Made by a program: the position numbers and the translations under genes | Shown here: piece after piece, positions 1 through 5,315 of the stretch | How the letters are laid out: every line of letters starts with the position of its first letter | Numbering within the stretch: the first letter of the stretch is position 1 | Notes under the pieces: model-generated | Told to the model about the DNA's origin: nothing | Database searches by the model: none | Seen by the model: the letters and a program-made list of their open reading frames with translations, nothing else | From: Nitrospirota bacterium | Lineage (GTDB): Bacteria > Nitrospirota_A > Leptospirillia > Leptospirillales > Leptospirillaceae | DNA length: 13,557 bases | Assembly (NCBI GenBank): GCA_021829515.1 | Contig: JAKBPM010000029.1 | Span: 1-13,557 of the forward strand | Direction of reading: 5' to 3'

Positions 1-1
1 C

Positions 2-106
2 GGAGAGGAGCATAAGACGCAAAGGCCCAAACGCCTTCGCGCATCCTCGGCGAAAGAGGAACATCCGCTCGTGAGATCGGAAACCCCCACTACAGCGTCA
101 GCTTAG
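2..106 (+). CDS. C-terminal end of an IS200/IS605-family TnpB (partial, cut by window edge)
   Basis: Frame 2 is open from the left edge to a TAG at 104-106, giving 34 residues. They are rich in Lys, Arg, Glu, Ser and Thr and end in SETPTTASA. This resembles the disordered tail of TnpB (OrfB) proteins, the RNA-guided nucleases of IS200/IS605/IS1341-type elements. The stop codon falls inside a hairpin at 84-113 that looks like the right end of such an element, and tnpB genes commonly end this way. The catalytic RuvC and zinc-finger parts would lie left of the window and cannot be seen. The call rests on the tail plus the right-end hairpin and on the gene interrupted just beyond it. I am moderately sure. 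Confidence 0.5.
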   Translation, partial: GEEHKTQRPKRLRASSAKEEHPLVRSETPTTASA

Positions 107-121
107 TGGCGGGAGAGTTCA
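84..121 (+). mobile_element. Right end (RE) hairpin and boundary of an IS200/IS605-type element
   Basis: CCC plus CCACTA (84-92) pairs with TAGTGG plus GGG (104-113), leaving one bulged C at 110. The sequence then reads GAGAGTTCA to about 121. Imperfect subterminal hairpins followed by a short single-stranded tail are typical of IS200/IS605 right ends, which lack terminal inverted repeats and make no target duplication. The boundary near 121 is set by the interrupted minus-strand gene, whose plausible protein sequence stops matching there. The exact cleavage site cannot be fixed without an empty site. Confidence 0.5.
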
Positions 122-294
122 TACTCCTTCAGAAATCCCGGGAATTGTTTGAAGACTTTCGATCCTCCACCGCAGATCCGTGTTTCGATCGATACATCCG
201 ATTGTTCGGTTCTGTCGTTTGAATATTTCAGGATAAATTCTTCCAGAATTTCCTTGTCGTACACACCCTCGACGATCAATCCATAGGCCGCCAT
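121..294 (-). pseudogene. TOPRIM/DUF4276-like partner of the AAA ATPase, N-terminal fragment broken by the IS
   Basis: From ATG at 294 the frame reads MAAYGLIVEGVYDKEILEEF and continues to FPGFLKEY near 121. It then runs into the insertion-element end and stops at 103-105. The LIVEG motif near the start, with an acidic residue after a beta strand, is the N-terminal signature of TOPRIM-like or DUF4276-type proteins. These usually have about 200 residues, so two thirds are missing. It starts 6 bases after the stop of the AAA ATPase gene, so the two formed an operon. ATPase plus TOPRIM-like pairs (OLD/Gabija/PARIS-like arrangements) are known anti-phage systems. The family name is my recognition of a short motif, so moderate. 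The truncation itself is clear. Confidence 0.5.
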
Positions 295-300
295 GAACCG

Positions 301-1476
301 TCAAACCGATTTCAGAGCGCCGGAATACCAGAGATCTCCCAATCCCAATTCGTCGCTTTCGATCAGTTCGCGTAAGCCTTTCTTTGTTTCGGGTTTTGTA
401 TAGGTTGACGATCCATTTTTCTTTTCAACAAAAATGAGATCGGAAAGATGGCAATTGTCGATCAAATGAAGGGAATGTGTCGCGATAAAAATTTGAGCGA
501 ACTGGCGTTCCTTTCCTTCGGCCTGATGTTGGTGAAGAATCTCCATCAGAATTTCGATCAGTCTCGGATGCAGATGGGTTTCCGGTTCTTCGAAGCAATG
601 AAGGGGGGCACCAAGATCGGCAGGTGCAAACAATAAGGACAGCAATGCCATGAAAACGACCTCTCCATCCGACATGCGCGCAAGAGGGACATTCCTGATA
701 AGATTTTTTTCTTTAGTCGAAACATACGTTGTCCCGAATTGGGTGGGTGGGGCCATAATCTCTTCCAAGTCCGGGAAGACGTCCGTAGTGACTTTCTTGA
801 ATCTTCGGAACTCTTCCGGATAGGCCGTTTGGAGCGTCATCAGCCAGCTCGAGAAGTTGCTGCCATTCGAAATCAGGTACTTTTGGGATTTGGCCGGATT
901 GATGGCCTTCATGGCGGAAGGCAGCAAATTGTAATACCGACAGGAAAGAAGATAGTTCTTGAACTCCATTCCTTCCCATCCTGGAATGCTGTACCCAAGA
1001 GGGGCATAGGAGGATCCGGAGATCTCGGAAATGACTTTGCCATTTGTAAAACGGAAGTCCCCCTTCGCGTTCTCTATGTCGATCAGAGGAATCTTTTCTT
1101 CCTCTTGGGTCAAGATCCACAACTTTTCGTGCTGGACGCTCGCATATCCGGCGGGATCCAAGGGATTCCCATTAATGACGAGTTCGTATTCGAACCGCTT
1201 TGCTTTGGCGGTCTCCCCGAAGGATGGAGCTTCAATCGTTAACCCAAAAGCAATATCGTTGGCATTTGAGCCCTTCCAGATAACTTCCGGAAAGCCTCCT
1301 CGATTGCTCAATGCTTGGTGAAGGCCAAATGCAGCAGTTTCGGTCAGGAACATGAGTCCTTGGATCAGATTGCTTTTGCCCGACATGTTGGGACCGACAA
1401 GAACATTCGTCATCCCAAGATTCAGAGAGGCTTCTTTTATGCTCATGAAATGCTCAAGCCGCATTTTTCTGATCAT
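301..1476 (-). CDS. OLD-like AAA (AAA_21/AAA_15-type) ABC-class ATPase, probable defence protein
   Basis: This 391-residue protein has an N-terminal beta-strand start (MIRKMRLEHFMSIKEASLNL) followed by Walker A GPNMSGKS at residues 28-35. A signature-like RMSDGE lies at 267-272, Walker B CFEEPETHLHP at 294-304, and the switch histidine in ATHS at 332-335. This order is that of SMC/Rad50/OLD-type ATPases. A short C-terminal extension follows in place of a fused TOPRIM domain. The missing TOPRIM function may have been given by the small gene just downstream, now broken by an insertion element. A GGAG ribosome-binding site lies 7 bases before the ATG at 1476. The catalytic motifs look intact, so the ATPase may still be made without its partner. 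The exact defence family cannot be named from sequence alone. Confidence 0.85.
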   Translation of the reverse strand: MIRKMRLEHFMSIKEASLNLGMTNVLVGPNMSGKSNLIQGLMFLTETAAFGLHQALSNRGGFPEVIWKGSNANDIAFGLTIEAPSFGETAKAKRFEYELVINGNPLDPAGYASVQHEKLWILTQEEEKIPLIDIENAKGDFRFTNGKVISEISGSSYAPLGYSIPGWEGMEFKNYLLSCRYYNLLPSAMKAINPAKSQKYLISNGSNFSSWLMTLQTAYPEEFRRFKKVTTDVFPDLEEIMAPPTQFGTTYVSTKEKNLIRNVPLARMSDGEVVFMALLSLLFAPADLGAPLHCFEEPETHLHPRLIEILMEILHQHQAEGKERQFAQIFIATHSLHLIDNCHLSDLIFVEKKNGSSTYTKPETKKGLRELIESDELGLGDLWYSGALKSV

Positions 1477-1631
1477 GGTCTACTCCAGGGCGACAATATA
1501 AGGTTTGATAACAATCGCTAATCCCATATTTTCATCCCAAATGTATCACAATCCTCCCGGAAAATTCGATGGTTCCTTTGCACCTTCGCCACCCCATCGC
1601 TCAGCGGTCACATTTTCTCGCCGTTTTCCGA

Positions 1632-1865
1632 TCAGACATCTTTGGTCTCATTCTTCCGTTCGTACCGCTCAAGAGCTTCGGCCAACGATGTGTTTTCTGC
1701 TCCTTTCCGGGAGATGAACACGCCCCGGACCATCTCTGACTCGGTGATCTTGGTCCAGGCTTCCGCATCGGTCCTTGTTTCAAAGGTCCATGTTTGCACA
1801 GGGTAGACTTTGATTCGGACCCGAACACGCCATTGAAGATTGCCACGTCGGGAGATCGAAGCCAT
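1632..1865 (-). pseudogene. Tyrosine integrase, N-terminal arm-binding fragment
   Basis: From ATG at 1865, with GGAGG just upstream, the frame reads MASISRRGNLQWRVRVRIK. It then shows an FETRTDAEAW segment, ESEMVRGVF, and SLAEALERYER. This is the characteristic N-terminal arm-binding/SAM-like start of phage-type integrases found at tRNA genes. It stops after 77 residues with NETKDV, where a full protein would continue for about 250 more residues with the catalytic R..HxxR..Y domain. None of the three minus frames below 1632 resumes it, so the rest was deleted. The start lies 98 bases from the first tRNA-Leu core at 1963, the usual place for int. The frame also opens further upstream to 1913, but the ATG at 1865 has the better ribosome-binding site. 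Confidence 0.75.
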
Positions 1866-1962
1866 ACTGCCTCCAGAATGGGGATAAAAAACAATATCTC
1901 TTTCCGAAGTCATTGGACCAACAATTATAAAGTTTGGAGTTTTTTAGAAATGGCTTCATTAT

Positions 1963-2020
1963 TGGTGCCGGAGACAGGGATCGAACCGGTATGACCTTGC
2001 GGCCGAGGGATTTTAAGTCC
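1963..2020 (-). repeat. Att core copy 1: 3' part of tRNA-Leu(UAA), left boundary of module A
   Basis: This 58-base stretch matches the 3' portion of the intact tRNA-Leu at 5258-5315: CCA end, acceptor 3' strand, T arm, variable arm and the anticodon region TTTTAAGTCC, with a few substitutions. The tRNA 5' half is missing, so it cannot be a functional tRNA. A core that ends at the anticodon stem-loop is typical of tyrosine-integrase attachment sites in tRNA genes. The integrase fragment lies just to the left. A tRNA scanner would report this as a truncated tRNA. Confidence 0.85.
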
Positions 2021-2126
2021 GATTAATGGCCTGTTTTCTCACAGAGCATTTCGTGACAATTCGTAAATATCAATATGTTGTGATGTATAGTGATTTTCTG
2101 TTCACACAGGATTTTTCATCCTGAGC

Positions 2127-2153
2127 GTCCCAAAATTGTCCCAAGGTGTCCCA
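2127..2153 (+). promoter_or_regulatory. Three GTCCCA direct repeats, candidate integrase arm-type sites of module A
   Basis: GTCCCA occurs at 2127, 2138 and 2148, spaced 11 and 10 bases apart (one helical turn). The first copy lies 107 bases from the end of att core 1. A related pair of GTTCCA repeats lies exactly 107 bases from att core 2. Short directly repeated sites on one face of the helix near a core are what integrases bind with their N-terminal domain. The assignment is inference from position, spacing and recurrence. Confidence 0.45.
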
Positions 2154-2154
2154 T

Positions 2155-2186
2155 GATTTTTCAGGCTAGAATTTACCTGAAAAATC
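2155..2186. repeat. Perfect 11-bp inverted repeat upstream of higBA
   Basis: GATTTTTCAGG at 2155-2165 is exactly inverted at 2176-2186 around a 10-base centre. It lies about 60 bases before the toxin start and upstream of its -35 box. It could be an operator half-site pair or part of the integration site. It is GC-poor and has no proper T-tract after the stem, so a terminator is less likely. Confidence 0.4.
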
Positions 2187-2210
2187 TTCATGAACATTTC
2201 GATTGGCCCA

Positions 2211-2238
2211 TTGATTTAGATATTAATTTTGATATCAT
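2211..2238 (+). promoter_or_regulatory. Predicted promoter of the higBA pair with overlapping palindrome
   Basis: A -35-like TTGATT (2211-2216) and -10-like TATCAT (2233-2238) are separated by 16 bases. A GATAT...ATATC inverted repeat (2219-2223 and 2232-2236) covers the spacer and -10, which would suit autorepression by the antitoxin. The toxin ATG at 2245 is only 7 bases after the -10 and has no visible ribosome-binding site, so the transcript may be leaderless. Confidence 0.4.
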
Positions 2239-2244
2239 TGCCCT

Positions 2245-2574
2245 ATGAAGCGAGTGATTTGGATCGGGAGTGCGAAAAAAGATCTTCAGCAACATTTTTC
2301 CAGAATGGCTCAAAGAGAAGCCGGACACCAAATCTATCGCCTTCAGGAAGGGTTCGATCCGAAAGACTGGAAGCCCTTGCATGGGGTTGGTCCCGGTATC
2401 CGTGAAATCCGCATCCATGCGGAGAACGAATATCGGATCATCTATGTCGCACAGTTTGAGGAGGCTTTGTATATTCTTCACTCGTTCGTGAAGAAAACTC
2501 AAAAGACTTCCCAGCGTGATCTTGAGTTAGCTCGGGAAAGATTGAACCAGGTTTTAAAGGGGGGACGGATATGA
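2245..2574 (+). CDS. higB: HigB/Gp49-like (RelE superfamily) toxin
   Basis: This 109-residue basic protein starts MKRVIWIGSAKKDLQQ. It carries GVGPGIREIRI near residue 50, YRIIYVAQFEEALYILHSF around 66-84, and the tail KKTQKTSQRDLELARER. These are hallmarks of phage-derived Gp49-like/HigB toxins, which are ribosome-associated mRNA interferases of the RelE fold. Length is normal for the family. The stop overlaps the next gene's start (ATGA at 2571-2574), giving the toxin-first order typical of higBA. It is the main cargo of module A between att cores 1 and 2. No ribosome-binding site is visible, so translation may start on a leaderless mRNA. Confidence 0.88.
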   Translation: MKRVIWIGSAKKDLQQHFSRMAQREAGHQIYRLQEGFDPKDWKPLHGVGPGIREIRIHAENEYRIIYVAQFEEALYILHSFVKKTQKTSQRDLELARERLNQVLKGGRI

Positions 2575-2858
2575 ATCCGGAGTGGGAAGAAGGGTCGGGG
2601 AATGTTTTCAAAGATCTGGGATTTTCGGACACTGAGGCGGAACATCTCCTGATCCGGTCTCGATTGATGATCGAAGTTGAACGGTTTGTTGAGAGATCGA
2701 AGTTGAGCCAAAGAGAAGCGGCTAAAAAACTTGGAATTACCCAGCCCCGTTTGAACGATCTGCTTCAGGGAAAGATCCAAAAGTTCAGTATCGATGCCCT
2801 AGTGAAGATGCTTTCGAAGGTCGGAATCCATGTGGACGTGCATGTGAGTGCGGCTTGA
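2571..2858 (+). CDS. higA: HigA-like XRE-family antitoxin (HTH_37 type)
   Basis: This 95-residue protein has a central helix-turn-helix, LSQREAAKKLGITQPRLNDLLQG, at about residues 46-67, followed by SIDALVKMLSKVGI. The N-terminal segment NVFKDLGFSDTEAEHLLIRS is typical of antitoxins paired with Gp49-like toxins. It should neutralise the upstream toxin and repress the shared promoter, possibly through the palindrome at 2219-2236. Translation is coupled to the toxin through the 4-base ATGA overlap. Length and motifs are intact, so the pair is probably functional. Confidence 0.88.
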   Translation: MNPEWEEGSGNVFKDLGFSDTEAEHLLIRSRLMIEVERFVERSKLSQREAAKKLGITQPRLNDLLQGKIQKFSIDALVKMLSKVGIHVDVHVSAA

Positions 2859-3248
2859 GAGATGCTTTGATCTTGTCTTAAAGAAAAACTCCGAATCGCT
2901 CCGATATTGCTTCACTATCCACTCAACAAATGCTGGACTGTACTGAGCGGGCGAGCCCTTGGGGCAAGTCCTAAAGTGCGGTAAGATCAGAAATTGACCT
3001 AAATGATTATTCATTCTAAAATTGGAGTACGCCGTGACTGCGTCGATACCAGCAGGTTTGAGGAGAACCTCGACACGGCGCCTTTTTTTACCAATTTCCC
3101 TTCGGAAATTTGAGCAAACCATAGCCCACAATTGTTCCTTTTCTTGATCGCCGGAAAGAACCTTCGATTTGGTTGATGAAACGGTCATCCTTTATGGATA
3201 GTGTTGGATTCCACCTTATCACAATGTCCAGTTTTCGGGGAGCATTAT
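2859..3248. other. Module A tail: gene-poor stretch with a possible relic reading frame
   Basis: No convincing gene lies between higA and att core 2. A minus-strand frame opens at an ATG at 3188 and runs to 2799. Its first 40 residues (for example KVLSGDQEKEQLWAMV) look protein-like, but the end lies antisense over higA and I do not recognise it. It may be a decayed gene. On the plus strand a bulged hairpin at 3031-3079 with a T-run may end the higBA transcript. A GTCCA at 3226-3230, left of core 2, may be an integrase site. Confidence 0.3.
3031..3089 (+). terminator. Bulged hairpin followed by T7, possible terminator or small-RNA 3' end
   Basis: GCCGTG (3031-3036) pairs with CACGGC (3074-3079). 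Inside are TCGA/TCGA and GGTT/AACC pairings with bulges on the 5' side. Seven T residues follow at 3083-3089. It lies about 170 bases after higA in the same direction, so it could terminate the higBA transcript. It could also be the end of a structured small RNA. The stem is interrupted, so confidence is modest. Confidence 0.4.
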
Positions 3249-3342
3249 ATTTTTGGGATATGGCTATAAAGTGTTTGTATTACTTGGTGCCGGAGACCGG
3301 GATCAAACCGGTATGGTCTTGCGGCCGAGGGATTTTAAGTCC
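3249..3342. repeat. Att core copy 2 with element right end (94-bp direct repeat)
   Basis: This matches 5222-5315 with only two mismatches over 94 bases. It comprises 36 bases outside the tRNA plus the 58-base tRNA-Leu 3' core (3285-3342). The 5' half of the tRNA is absent. It forms the boundary between module A and module B. Because the 36 bases left of the core are the same in both copies, they belong to the right end of the mobile modules. Confidence 0.85.
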
Positions 3343-3448
3343 GAAATGGAGCCAGGAATCCGAAGGGGGAATATCATAAAATAATTAAATGGCAATGATT
3401 TGTTATGTCATATTATTTCATCAAAATTCCCATTTTTTCATCTCAGGT

Positions 3449-3465
3449 GTTCCAGAATTGTTCCA
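3449..3465 (+). promoter_or_regulatory. GTTCCA direct repeats, candidate integrase arm-type sites of module B
   Basis: GTTCCA occurs at 3449 and 3460, 11 bases apart, with an AATT in the spacer as in module A. The first copy lies 107 bases from the end of att core 2, the same distance as the GTCCCA repeats from core 1. The stretch before it (a T-run then CATCTCAGG) also resembles the corresponding T-run and CATCCTGAG in module A. Confidence 0.45.
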
Positions 3466-3497
3466 TGTTCGGGAGGAATCGTTAAGAGGTCTTACTG

Positions 3498-3632
3498 ATG
3501 GCTGGACTAACCCCGAAGACGCACAAACGATGGGCGTTGGAAAGTTCAAGCGAGTACAACGAGGTGACTATGCAAGATGCCACTTCTCCTGCATTTTCCC
3601 GAAGGGTGGAGGAACGCTTTGAAAGATATTGA
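3498..3632 (+). CDS. Hypothetical 44-residue small ORF (weak)
   Basis: ATG at 3498 opens a 44-residue frame starting MAGLTPKTHKRWALES and ending RRVEERFERY. It is preceded by an AAGAGGT stretch about 7 bases upstream. It matches no family I recognise. It lies at the left end of module B and could be a small cassette gene or chance. There is no further support. Confidence 0.2.
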   Translation: MAGLTPKTHKRWALESSSEYNEVTMQDATSPAFSRRVEERFERY

Positions 3633-3678
3633 GTGTCCATGCTTAAGCTTGATCCCGTCCTGAGTTTGGACAAATCGT

Positions 3679-3798
3679 CTAGCCCCTTTTTGGGATTACT
3701 AATGCGTCCTCGGTCATATTTGCGCCGCGTTTGAAACGCCGTTCAAGATACTCGACAAACCGGTCGAATACCGGTGCGAGAACGTTGTTTCCATTCAT
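3679..3798 (-). CDS. Hypothetical 39-residue protein with a strong ribosome-binding site
   Basis: ATG at 3798 is preceded by GGAGG with 4 intervening bases, one of the best ribosome-binding sites in the window. The 39-residue product starts MNGNNVLAPVFDRFVEYLER, continues with a basic RFKRG stretch, and ends ALVIPKRG. The first half could form a charged helix. Upstream are a CCTGA-AA-TCAGG palindrome (3824-3835) and a weak promoter-like TTGTTT/TAACTT pair, suggesting its own regulated transcript. A further short frame (32 residues, 3842-3940, start MEKLLEGRRENPD) lies between it and the PIN toxin gene. I do not recognise either. It could also be the surviving start of a larger lost gene. Confidence 0.4.
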   Translation of the reverse strand: MNGNNVLAPVFDRFVEYLERRFKRGANMTEDALVIPKRG

Positions 3799-4051
3799 TT
3801 GTCCTCCAAAATAAATTTCCTGACCTGAAATCAGGGGAAAGTTAAAAAAGAGGAGAATCCTTAAACAAGATTACACCCACTGTGGAAGGTGTTGACGAAT
3901 AATCTGGGTTTTCTCTTCTACCCTCCAACAGTTTTTCCATCAGCCTTTCTTGGTTGTTAGGGGTATTTCGCTTTGCCGGCCTGTCTTATGTAGGTTCGGG
4001 GTAATTTTTTACGGGAAGGCGAGGGGAATAATTCTCTCCGTCATGTAATGG

Positions 4052-4609
4052 CTATCCAATCAACAAATCTCTGATGCGATTGGAAAACAATGGGACGGTC
4101 TTGTGGAGAGAATCTAACAAATTCAATGGAGTCATTGGTGGTATCTTCATATCTGCCGCTTGCTCTTGAATGATCTGACAAAGGAGTTCTTTATTAAGAT
4201 CCAAAAGGTCGCAAAGAAACCCATCTGGGTGTTGAGCTTCAACATCGTATTTGGCGAGAGAGTCAGGAGGAAAATGTCTCAGGTTCATTGTGATGATGGA
4301 TTGTGCCTTACAACGAACTGCTGCTGCTAGAACGTGTCTATCCTCTTCACTATTTCCCATTACCGGAATAAGATCTTCATATCCCTCTACTAACGCTTCT
4401 GGAAAAGCCTCCGACATTATATGAATTAAGTTTCGGGCTTTGTCCGCAACGGTTCTTCCTGACGAGACAAGATTACCTTCTACCTCATCCAATATCTCGG
4501 AAGACCAATGAATCCGAAAAAGCTCTTTTTCTGCGGCCCGCAATACTGTGTCGCGGAGGGTAAGTGGAAAAAGAGCGCATGCGTCAATGACAACCGAAAA
4601 GGAGGACAT
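4052..4609 (-). CDS. PIN-domain ribonuclease toxin (PIN_3/COG1569-like)
   Basis: This 185-residue protein starts MSSFSVVIDACALFP and so has the first PIN acidic residue at D9. The second acidic cluster is ILDEVEGN (D41, E42, E44). The third is SEEDRHVLAAA (E88-D90). ITMNLRHFP at about 106-113 fits the final PIN strand. PIN toxins are Mg2+-dependent RNases, many of which cut tRNA or rRNA. The gene follows the HTH antitoxin gene by 15 bases, the usual antitoxin-first order for this pair. The C-terminal 60 residues are helical and family-specific. The ribosome-binding site is weak, so toxin output may be kept below antitoxin output. It appears intact and is cargo of module B. Confidence 0.85.
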   Translation of the reverse strand: MSSFSVVIDACALFPLTLRDTVLRAAEKELFRIHWSSEILDEVEGNLVSSGRTVADKARNLIHIMSEAFPEALVEGYEDLIPVMGNSEEDRHVLAAAVRCKAQSIITMNLRHFPPDSLAKYDVEAQHPDGFLCDLLDLNKELLCQIIQEQAADMKIPPMTPLNLLDSLHKTVPLFSNRIRDLLIG

Positions 4610-4624
4610 TAATAAAAACGTCCA

Positions 4625-5086
4625 CTATTCATAGAGGCCATATTCCTCGCTCAATTTGGTCAATTCCGCAAGTTTCTTTCTACGTTCTTCATCGCGTTTG
4701 TTCTTGTATCCCATGAGATCGGCGAATTTTATCCGACGATGCCCTCCTGTTTTTGTAAATGGGATTTCACCCTTTTCCAAAAGAGAGACAAGATAGGGGC
4801 GAGACACATTCAACAAATCGGCGGCTTGTTGCGTGGTGAGTTCCTTATGGACAGGGACGATAGAAACAGCATCCCCTTTAGCAAGAATTTCAACCACTTC
4901 TTGCAATAATTCGAAAAGCGGCTCAGGTAATACGATGGATTCTCCGCCGGAAGATACAATCTTTGGGGACGGTTTTTTGATAAGGACTTCCGCCCTGAGC
5001 ATTGACTTGATTCTATTCATTTCACACTCAACATGGCTGTTAGCCTTGTAAGGTTGCAGGGAGTGTCTCTTAACAGTTGCCGGCAT
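4625..5086 (-). CDS. Excisionase-like HTH (HTH_17) antitoxin of the PIN toxin
   Basis: This 153-residue protein has a C-terminal MerR/excisionase-type helix-turn-helix, LTTQQAADLLNVSRPYLVSLL, at 83-103. The wing KTGGHRRIKFADLMGYK follows (112-128) and then a charged helix (DEERRKKLAEL). The N-terminal 80 residues are a variable segment that probably contacts the toxin or forms dimers. HTH_17 antitoxins before PIN_3 toxins are a known pairing. GAGGTG lies 4 bases before the ATG at 5086. A near-consensus promoter at 5155-5182 and a GAAAC-CGA-GTTTC inverted repeat at 5132-5144 just downstream suggest autorepression. It resembles an excisionase in fold only, and its pairing with the PIN gene favours the antitoxin role. 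Confidence 0.85.
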   Translation of the reverse strand: MPATVKRHSLQPYKANSHVECEMNRIKSMLRAEVLIKKPSPKIVSSGGESIVLPEPLFELLQEVVEILAKGDAVSIVPVHKELTTQQAADLLNVSRPYLVSLLEKGEIPFTKTGGHRRIKFADLMGYKNKRDEERRKKLAELTKLSEEYGLYE

Positions 5087-5131
5087 TTTGCACCTCGTCT
5101 CGATGATTGGCTAAATTAGATCCGAACTTGT

Positions 5132-5144
5132 GAAACCGAGTTTC
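5132..5144. promoter_or_regulatory. Candidate operator for the HTH antitoxin
   Basis: GAAAC (5132-5136) and GTTTC (5140-5144) form an inverted repeat with a 3-base centre. It sits just after the predicted transcription start of the toxin-antitoxin operon, a normal place for an autorepressor site. Confidence 0.4.
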
Positions 5145-5154
5145 GTTTATTTCG

Positions 5155-5182
5155 ATTATGCGCTAGGTAAGGTGTTTGTCAA
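5155..5182 (-). promoter_or_regulatory. Near-consensus promoter of the PIN toxin-antitoxin operon
   Basis: On the minus strand a perfect -35 TTGACA (5177-5182) and a -10 CATAAT (5155-5160) are separated by 16 bases. The transcript would start near 5148, about 60 bases before the antitoxin ATG. Confidence 0.65.
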
Positions 5183-5221
5183 ATTTTAAATGTCCACAAA
5201 TTCCATAGAATATTTGAAGAG

Positions 5222-5315
5222 ATTTTTGGGATATGGCTATAAAGTGTTTGTATTACTTGGTGCCGGAGACCGGGATCGAACCGGTATGGCCTTGCGGCCG
5301 AGGGATTTTAAGTCC
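5222..5315. repeat. Att core copy 3: right end of module B fused to intact tRNA-Leu
   Basis: This is the third direct copy of the core, 94 bases shared with 3249-3342 with two mismatches, at a distance of 1973 bases. Of these, 5258-5315 is the 3' part of the functional tRNA. The module therefore brings the 3' end of the tRNA with it and restores the gene on insertion. Confidence 0.85.

Larger units (their letters stand above)
1..121 (+). ncRNA. Probable 3' part of a TnpB-associated omega RNA scaffold
   Basis: In IS200/IS605 elements the guide (omega/re) RNA overlaps the tnpB 3' end, ends at the right-end hairpin, and takes its guide from the flanking DNA. That geometry is present here: tnpB tail, hairpin at 84-113, element end near 121, then host sequence. 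The guide would start at about 122 and read into the interrupted TOPRIM-like gene. The RNA itself is inferred from the family, and its 5' end lies outside the window or is undefined. Confidence 0.4.

Noticed and set aside
713..1242. Long frames inside the ATPase gene on both strands
   Set aside because: They are shadows of the ATPase reading frame, which has all expected motifs.
1963..2020. A tRNA gene at the first (and second, 3285-3342) core
   Set aside because: Only the 3' part is present; the acceptor 5' strand, D arm and half the anticodon stem are missing, so these are att cores.
2107..2123. CAGGAT-TTTTC-ATCCTG hairpin as a terminator
   Set aside because: Short stem without a following T-tract and no gene ending just before it; more likely part of the att arm region.
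2799..3188. 129-residue minus-strand ORF across the module A tail
   Set aside because: It overlaps the end of higA antisense, matches no family I know and has only a weak start. I mention it as a possible relic, not as a gene.
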